DNA from: Chara braunii
Taxonomy: Eukaryota; Streptophyta; Charophyceae; Charales; Characeae
Assembly: GCA_003427395.1 (NCBI GenBank)
Contig: BFEA01000737.1
Span: forward strand, 77,406 to 123,574
Direction: 5' to 3'
DNA: 46,169 nt
How positions within the stretch are numbered: position 1 is the stretch's first letter; every line of letters starts with the position of its first letter. The position numbers and the translations under genes were made by a program. The notes beneath the pieces are model-generated. The model was given only the letters and a program-made list of their open reading frames with translations. It made no database searches and had not been told where the DNA came from. This document shows, one piece after another, positions 42,066 through 46,169 of the stretch.

Positions 42066-42971
42066 TGCTATGAACCTCCCACAATTCAACACCCAATCCC
42101 GACATGCATGCTCAGAATGTTCCCACAAGAGTTCAACACATGAAAGCCAAAGATGAGACTAGAATCAGCTCACCACAGCACTTTACTCGATTATTACGAT
42201 GTACAAATGAGAGAGTCTGAGTATCGGACGACTTCTGCCACATTCAACAACAACAGCCTGCTTCCGGTATGTAACCGACCCCCTTCCTCTCTGTCTGACC
42301 CCCGCCTGTCTCTCTGTCTCACTCCTACTTGTATCGCTCAACTTCGCTGCTCCCAACTTCCGAAGTCTTCTACCACTGGCCTCACTGCTCTCCCTCTCTC
42401 TCTAGGATCCACCCTGAATGCACCCGCTCACTTCGTCTCCAGCCTCAGCAGTTACGGGCACCTTCTACCTCTGCTCAACCCTAGCTATGGTCGTCTCCAA
42501 GTGTCGTCAGCCTCCTCCTGGCTCACTTCGCCTAGGTCGCACTATCGCAAAAGCGACCAGCAGCGCTCCCGCGACTTGTGAATGAACAAATGAAGAGTGC
42601 TGCCGCTGTAGCAGCTATATGTAGAACCTTTGACTTGTAGGTGGCCTGCCTCCGACCAGTACCAGTATCCTCGGCCTGTCTGCTGCATGTTTCGGTGTTC
42701 CGGAAGTCTCCGGACTTTCTTGGAACACTGCTACAAATTTGGACTTTGGGACTTGACTTTTCTTGTTGGTACCCGCGAACATCTACCGACCTGTGACGCT
42801 TCACTACCCGACTCTACCAGACTGATTCTTCGACCTACAGACCCCTACAGCACCCTACCGACCTTGGGACTCAACGTACTCGGACCTGTGGGACTGGGAG
42901 CATCTGGGACTGGGCCCAAGTGGGACATGGGAACAGGTACTCGGGCATCTGTGCAACGTGAAACCCTTTCA
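42066..42971 (-). mobile_element. Copy E 5' LTR
   Basis: It runs TGCTATGAACCTCCC ... ACCCTTTCA on the + strand, 906 bp, and matches the 3' LTR at 33726 across its length with many substitutions and small indels. On the minus strand its U3 starts TGAAAGGGTTTCACG, a short palindrome. The visible divergence between the two LTRs indicates that the insertion is not recent. Confidence 0.88.
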
Positions 42972-43032
42972 CGTAGCAGTATATGATGGCAAAGTGCAGG
43001 GCCAAGTGTTGGTGAACATGTCGAGACTGTGA
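42972..43032 (+). pseudogene. Host-gene coding end, second half after copy E
   Basis: It starts with the second CGTAG. Joined in the reader's mind to the left flank at the duplication, the frame continues without shift as VAVYDGKVQGQVLVNMSRL to TGA at 43030-43032. The text has a regular beta-strand pattern unlike the surrounding LTR. No family is recognised. Confidence 0.45.
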
Positions 43033-43595
43033 TGATGAGAATTAGATTATTGACAAAATGAGAATAAGATAATGGGCTAAGGGGGCAAAAAAAAAGAATT
43101 AGATTATGGACAAGATGTTTATGCTTTGAGAGCGTGCATGAATTACCCTTTCGCAAAAAGCAAGATACGAGGCTGATATTCAGCAGAACCTCAGGATGCT
43201 TTTGGGACTTTGTCCTTGTCTCTTGTGATCGAAACGAGCTGTTTGGGATCCTCAGAGACTTTATGCAAGAATTCTCTGAGTCTAACAAAAGAAAGCTCGT
43301 TCTTGTGCCTTCAGCTGTCCATACTTAGGCCATGGGGCTCCGAAGGCGATTTGGTTGTTCTTTAGTGGACCACAGTGCAATAATGGCTGGAGACCACAGT
43401 TGCTCACTGATCCAAGAGGTCGCGGGCTGCTTCACAAGTAGAGAGGATTCAGATATTACAACAAAGAACTCATTATCCCATCTTCTGTAGAGTTTATAAT
43501 ACTTTATATATATTTTTTGTCATTTGATTACTCGAATAGTCAGGTACTCTCATATCGTATAATAATAAGACTTTTCTTGAAATTAGTTTGGAAAG
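43033..43595 (+). other. Possible host 3' region; one unassigned short frame
   Basis: AT-rich, with two similar AGAATTAGATTAT phrases (43038 and 43095). A 64-codon plus-strand frame at 43134-43328 reads FWDFVLVSCDRNELFGILRD and FMQEFSESNKRKLVLVPSAV. It looks coding-like but is unrecognised. It may belong to the host gene or be chance. Confidence 0.3.
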
Positions 43596-44111
43596 CAGTG
43601 TTGCATACCCCGACGGTCGGCGGCCGTTCACTGGTCAACGACTGGTCGGCTGGTCGGCACCTATTGGTCGGGGGTCGTCGGCACCCCGAAAAAAAAGGGT
43701 TCAGAACCCCTAATAACCCCACCAACACCCCATACCGGCCCCCAGTACCCCCATACACCCCCCGAACAACCCCAAACAGACCCCAACACCCTCATTACCC
43801 CCCCCAATACCCCCTATACCACCCCTATACCCCCCTCTCCCCCCCCTTTACCCCCTATACCACCCCTATACCACCCCTATACCCCCCTATAACCCCCCCT
43901 ATACGCCTCCCCCAACCCCCCATACCCCCCCCCATCCCCAAAAGGTTCTCAGCGGATTTGGGCTGTACTCAGCATGCGCAGTACACCCCTCAACTCAGAT
44001 TTGAAAAAAAATCAGTGGATGGTTGTTTTCTGACTGGTCGGCAGACCGCCGACCGGTCTGTCGTACTGGTTGGCTGCAAAACGGTCAGCGGTCGGCAGGT
44101 ATGCAACCCGG
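43596..44111. mobile_element. hAT-type MITE, 516 bp, second copy
   Basis: It begins CAGTGTTGCATACCCCGACG and ends CGGTCGGCAGGTATGCAACC plus CGG. The termini pair as CAGTGTTGCATACC against (C)CGGGTTGCATACC. Flanks TTGGAAAG and CTGGAAAC match at 6 of 8 positions, a degraded 8-bp target duplication. Subterminal GGTCGG/CGACC clusters and the line AACTCAGATTTGAAAAAAAA relate it, inverted, to the copy at 37056. The core is an expanded CCCCTATACCACC minisatellite. Confidence 0.8.
43720..43940. repeat. CCCCTATAC minisatellite in the MITE core
   Basis: CCCCTATACCACC and CCCCCTATA units recur many times on the + strand, giving a Pro/Thr-rich chance frame. The sister MITE has the complement GGGGGTATAGGGG in shorter form (37225-37300). 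Confidence 0.8.
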
Positions 44112-44500
44112 CTGGAAACTGATTATGGATCTTTGGACTTGAAAGTTTCTGAAATCATGGTTTAGATGCCAGAATCCTCCAGTATTTTAGCTATATGCTA
44201 GATTTTAGGATCTGCAAGAATACCTATTAGATCCGCATATCTGCCTGAGAGTTTGCATTCTCTCACAGAAGAAGAAGGAGCTCTGTGGATCTTATCTGGA
44301 GGAAGGATTCCATTTCTTAGCACATGAAGTTTGCCACTCTTTTCATGTAAGGGTGTCTAATTGCCAAAACAATTGGTTTTGTAGAAGCTTGATAGGAAAC
44401 ACACACAAGAAGCACAGGTGAGATGAAACTCAACTATAGAAGATTGTGTTTGTAACTTTGTACGCGATGGGCTGCTATGGCTGCCAGGCAAGCTGTCTCA
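44112..44500. other. No gene recognised
   Basis: AT-balanced unique-looking DNA (for example GTTTAGATGCCAGAATCC, GAAGAAGAAGGAGCTCTGTG). No long frame, repeat or splice pattern that I can support. Confidence 0.4.
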
Positions 44501-44502
44501 GG

Positions 44503-44939
44503 TATGGTCTCTCCCCCTTTGACCTCGCACTTCTCGCTCCAAGGCCTTACGTCTCTCTTAATACCCCTCGATGTCTCTCCCTCTCTGACACACTCAACCT
44601 AACTATGCCTTCTGGCGTCCAGCGCTGTCGGCCACTTCCCCTTTGCAGCACACAACAGCAAATTAAAATAGTGCAGCAGCGCTTCCTCGTGGTCGAGTGG
44701 ATATCTGTTGACGACTTCAACAACTGGACTTTTGTACCCGATGTTTGTCGCTCCCTGACGTTTATGTACTTTCCTGGGACTATGCTCTCTCTCCCTTCAA
44801 CCTCACTCCTCTCTCTAAGGCCTGACGTGTCTCTGAATACCCCTCGTTGTGTCTCCCTCACTCTCGCACTCAACCTAGCTTTGGCTACTGGCACCCAGCG
44901 CTGTCGCCTACTGCACATCTGCAGCGCACAACAGCAAAT
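44503..44939. repeat. LTR-like segment duplicated with a 277-bp period
   Basis: 44503-44663 and 44782-44939 share ATG(G/C)TCTCTC, CTCGCACTTCTC/CTCACTCCTCTC, AATACCCCTCG(A/T), CTCAACCTA(A/G)CT, CCAGCGCTGTCG and ACAACAGCAAAT. The style (CTATGGCTGCC just before, CT-rich, CTCAACCTAGCT) resembles the U5/R part of LTRs D and E, so this is probably an LTR remnant with an internal duplication. Confidence 0.65.
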
Positions 44940-45018
44940 GTGTAGGCACAAAGCTTTTATATATGCTGGGAACTCTTGAGTATCCAACCAAATAAAAAAT
45001 ATGTCATGCAGACAATCA

Positions 45019-45190
45019 TGAAACGGTTTTCACCTTTGTGGTAGCGGTTGCAGTTCCCAGAGCTCGATCCCCCAGACCTCGCCCTTACCTGTGTACAGCA
45101 CCAGTCGACCGGTGTGTGCTTGAACCCCCTACCTGTGTCTTGAAAGTCGCCTGTTTGTTGCTGTAGGTAGGGTGGTCGTCGGGTCTTGAA
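45019..45190 (+). mobile_element. LTR start fragment (copy C type)
   Basis: TGAAACGGTTTTCACC, then GTAGCGGTTGCAG, TCGATCCCCCAGACC, CTTACCTGTGTACAGCACC, matching the start of LTR C at 21702 over about 170 bp. No polypurine tract lies to its left and no interior to its right, so it is an isolated fragment. Confidence 0.7.
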
Positions 45191-45196
45191 CATACT

Positions 45197-45279
45197 TGCG
45201 GCGCATCACGTGCGTGCAGGTTGCTTACGTGCGCCGCAGCGCACATGCGCACACGTGCGCACGCACATGATGCGGCGCA
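45197..45279. repeat. GC-rich imperfect inverted repeat, 21-bp arms
   Basis: TGCGGCGCATCACGTGCGTGC (45197-45217) pairs with the segment 45259-45279 at 19 of 21 positions. The loop is itself full of GTGCGC/GCGCAC alternation. It could form a long hairpin or Z-DNA, and may be a small foldback element. Confidence 0.7.
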
Positions 45280-45560
45280 TTTAGAAAAGAATAAAATAAA
45301 AAAAATCAGAAAGGGTAGGTCGTCGTACCCATAAGTGTCCCTCCCTTTTAAAAAGGGTAAGTACACAAAGAGAATATTTTGGGGCCTCGTCGTACTTCTC
45401 ATTGGTTTACCCTGCAAGCAATTAGCAGGGTTTCCATAACCTTCCGAAGGATGTGCATTGGACTGCTGGAAGACCACGAGTAGGCCAGCAATATATCCCG
45501 GATTCGGATTCAAGTCTGTGTTCCGAGAGTTATGGGTTACAAATGTACCACAAACACTCC

Positions 45561-45864
45561 AGTAGTTGTCTCGTTGTTGTTTTTTTCCCATTTTCTTACG
45601 TGCAGTGGCCCTAAGGGCCTCGCTCCACTCATCAGCACTTGCAGAAAAGAAAAACGGATGGCTTGAATGGTTCCAGTTTCTAGGAGAAGATTCATTTTAG
45701 TTTTGCACATACAGTAGCTATCTCGTTTTTTTGTTTTTCCTTTTCTTACTTGCGTGCAGTGGCCCTAAGGGCCTGACTCCACTCATCAGCACTTGCAGAA
45801 AAGAAAAACGTATGGCCTGTATGGATCCAGTTTCTAGGAGAAGATTCATTCTAGTTTTGCACAT
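45561..45864. repeat. ~152-bp tandem duplication
   Basis: 45561-45710 and 45713-45864 share AGTAG(T/C)T(G/A)TCTCG, a T-run, GCAGTGGCCCTAAGGGCCT, CACTCATCAGCACTTGCAGA and CAGTTTCTAGGAGAAGATTC. They differ by a few substitutions and a 3-4 bp indel. Confidence 0.9.
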
Positions 45865-46107
45865 TTGGTGAGTAGTGGAGTGAAGCCCTCAAAATCACAT
45901 GCCGAGTTAGTAAGTCAGTAACCCATAAGTGCTGAAACACGGACCTGAAATCGAAGCTACACCATATGTAGCTGGCCTACTCCCTCCTTACTATGAGTCC
46001 AGTGACGACCCTTCCAGTGACCACCCCGTTCCTGCCAAAGGGACCCTTGCCAATATTTGGCAGGGACCTTTTGCAAGTACTGGCAGGGGTTGTCTGAATA
46101 ATGTGAA

Positions 46108-46110
<3 letters not shown>
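45865..46110. other. No gene; short repeated 'TGCCAA/TTGGCA' phrases
   Basis: CCTGCCAAAGGGACCCTTGC, AATATTTGGCAGGGACC and AAGTACTGGCAGGGG lie close together (46029-46089), giving small inverted and direct repeats. No frame of interest. Confidence 0.45.

Positions 46111-46111
<1 letters not shown>

Positions 46112-46169
<58 letters not shown>
46112..46169. repeat. (CT)n microsatellite running off the window
   Basis: A pure CT run from 46112 to the last base. Confidence 0.95.

Larger units (their letters stand above)
33726..42971 (-). mobile_element. Ty3/gypsy copy E, LTR to LTR, 9.2 kb, with nested insertions
   Basis: On the minus strand: 5' LTR 42066-42971, primer-binding site 42050-42064, leader to about 41000, gag about 40980-38560, protease about 38130-37800, RT 37560-36365, RNase H and integrase to 35340, integrase tail, chromodomain 34923-34639, then the 3' LTR. 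All parts are in order, so the element is structurally complete, but coding regions carry many stops and frameshifts. It contains a mitochondrial-like fragment (39660-39839), a MITE (37056-37430), a palindrome (38102-38170) and an internal duplication (35785-35934). It lies inside a probable host exon, flanked by CGTAG. Confidence 0.9.

Noticed and set aside
33726-42971. An endogenous virus with an envelope gene
   Set aside because: Between the integrase/chromodomain end and the 3' LTR there is no room for an env frame, so it is a plain chromovirus-type retrotransposon.
42066-42971. A solo LTR
   Set aside because: A primer-binding site and leader lie directly to its left and a matching LTR with interior follows at 33726, so it is the 5' LTR of a complete element.
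43517-44122. Pro/Thr-rich 201-codon frame
   Set aside because: It is the CCCCTATACC minisatellite inside a MITE.

Overview
The window is nuclear DNA of a eukaryote, most likely a streptophyte (plant lineage). It contains chromodomain-bearing Ty3/gypsy elements with an initiator-tRNA-Met primer site, a plant-type BED/hAT transposase, a LINE fragment, MITEs, very long GA/CT microsatellites, single Ns and an 897-bp run of Ns. The mix resembles the repeat-rich genome of a charophyte alga such as Chara. That assignment is an inference from style and was not tested. No bacterial operon, rRNA, tRNA gene or CRISPR array is visible.

Layout: 1-95 is the edge of a minus-strand LTR. About 681-1110 is a gag-like coiled-coil remnant. 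1.2-3.4 kb is minisatellite DNA. About 4.0-8.25 kb is gypsy copy A (+), heavily decayed. 8.85-12.4 kb is a hAT transposase pseudogene (-) ending in an acidic tail with an AT-hook. 12.4-15.3 kb is a purine-rich composite satellite. 16.46-18.2 kb is the 3' end of gypsy copy B (+). 19.1-22.7 kb is gypsy copy C (+), the best-preserved pol. 22.86-23.76 kb is an assembly gap. 24.87-25.93 kb is a LINE reverse-transcriptase fragment (-). 26-28.6 kb is mostly unassigned, with one MITE. 28.63-32.18 kb holds LTRs and leader of gypsy copy D (-). 32.38-33.72 kb holds the best candidate host-gene exons. 33.73-42.97 kb is gypsy copy E (-), complete from LTR to LTR. 43-46.2 kb holds the resumed host coding sequence, a hAT-type MITE, LTR pieces, local duplications and a terminal CT tract.

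The most informative locus is copy E. It lies inside what looks like a host coding exon. A 5-bp target duplication (CGTAG, 33714-33718 and 42972-42976) flanks it, and removing the insert lets the reading frame run on to a stop at 43030-43032. Copy E has itself collected a piece that looks like mitochondrial rpl2 (39660-39839), a 375-bp hAT-type MITE with its own 8-bp target duplication, a 69-bp near-perfect palindrome and an in-frame 75-bp duplication. The window is therefore a layered record of insertions. No complete functional protein-coding gene is visible; every transposon protein seen is broken by stops, frameshifts or deletions.
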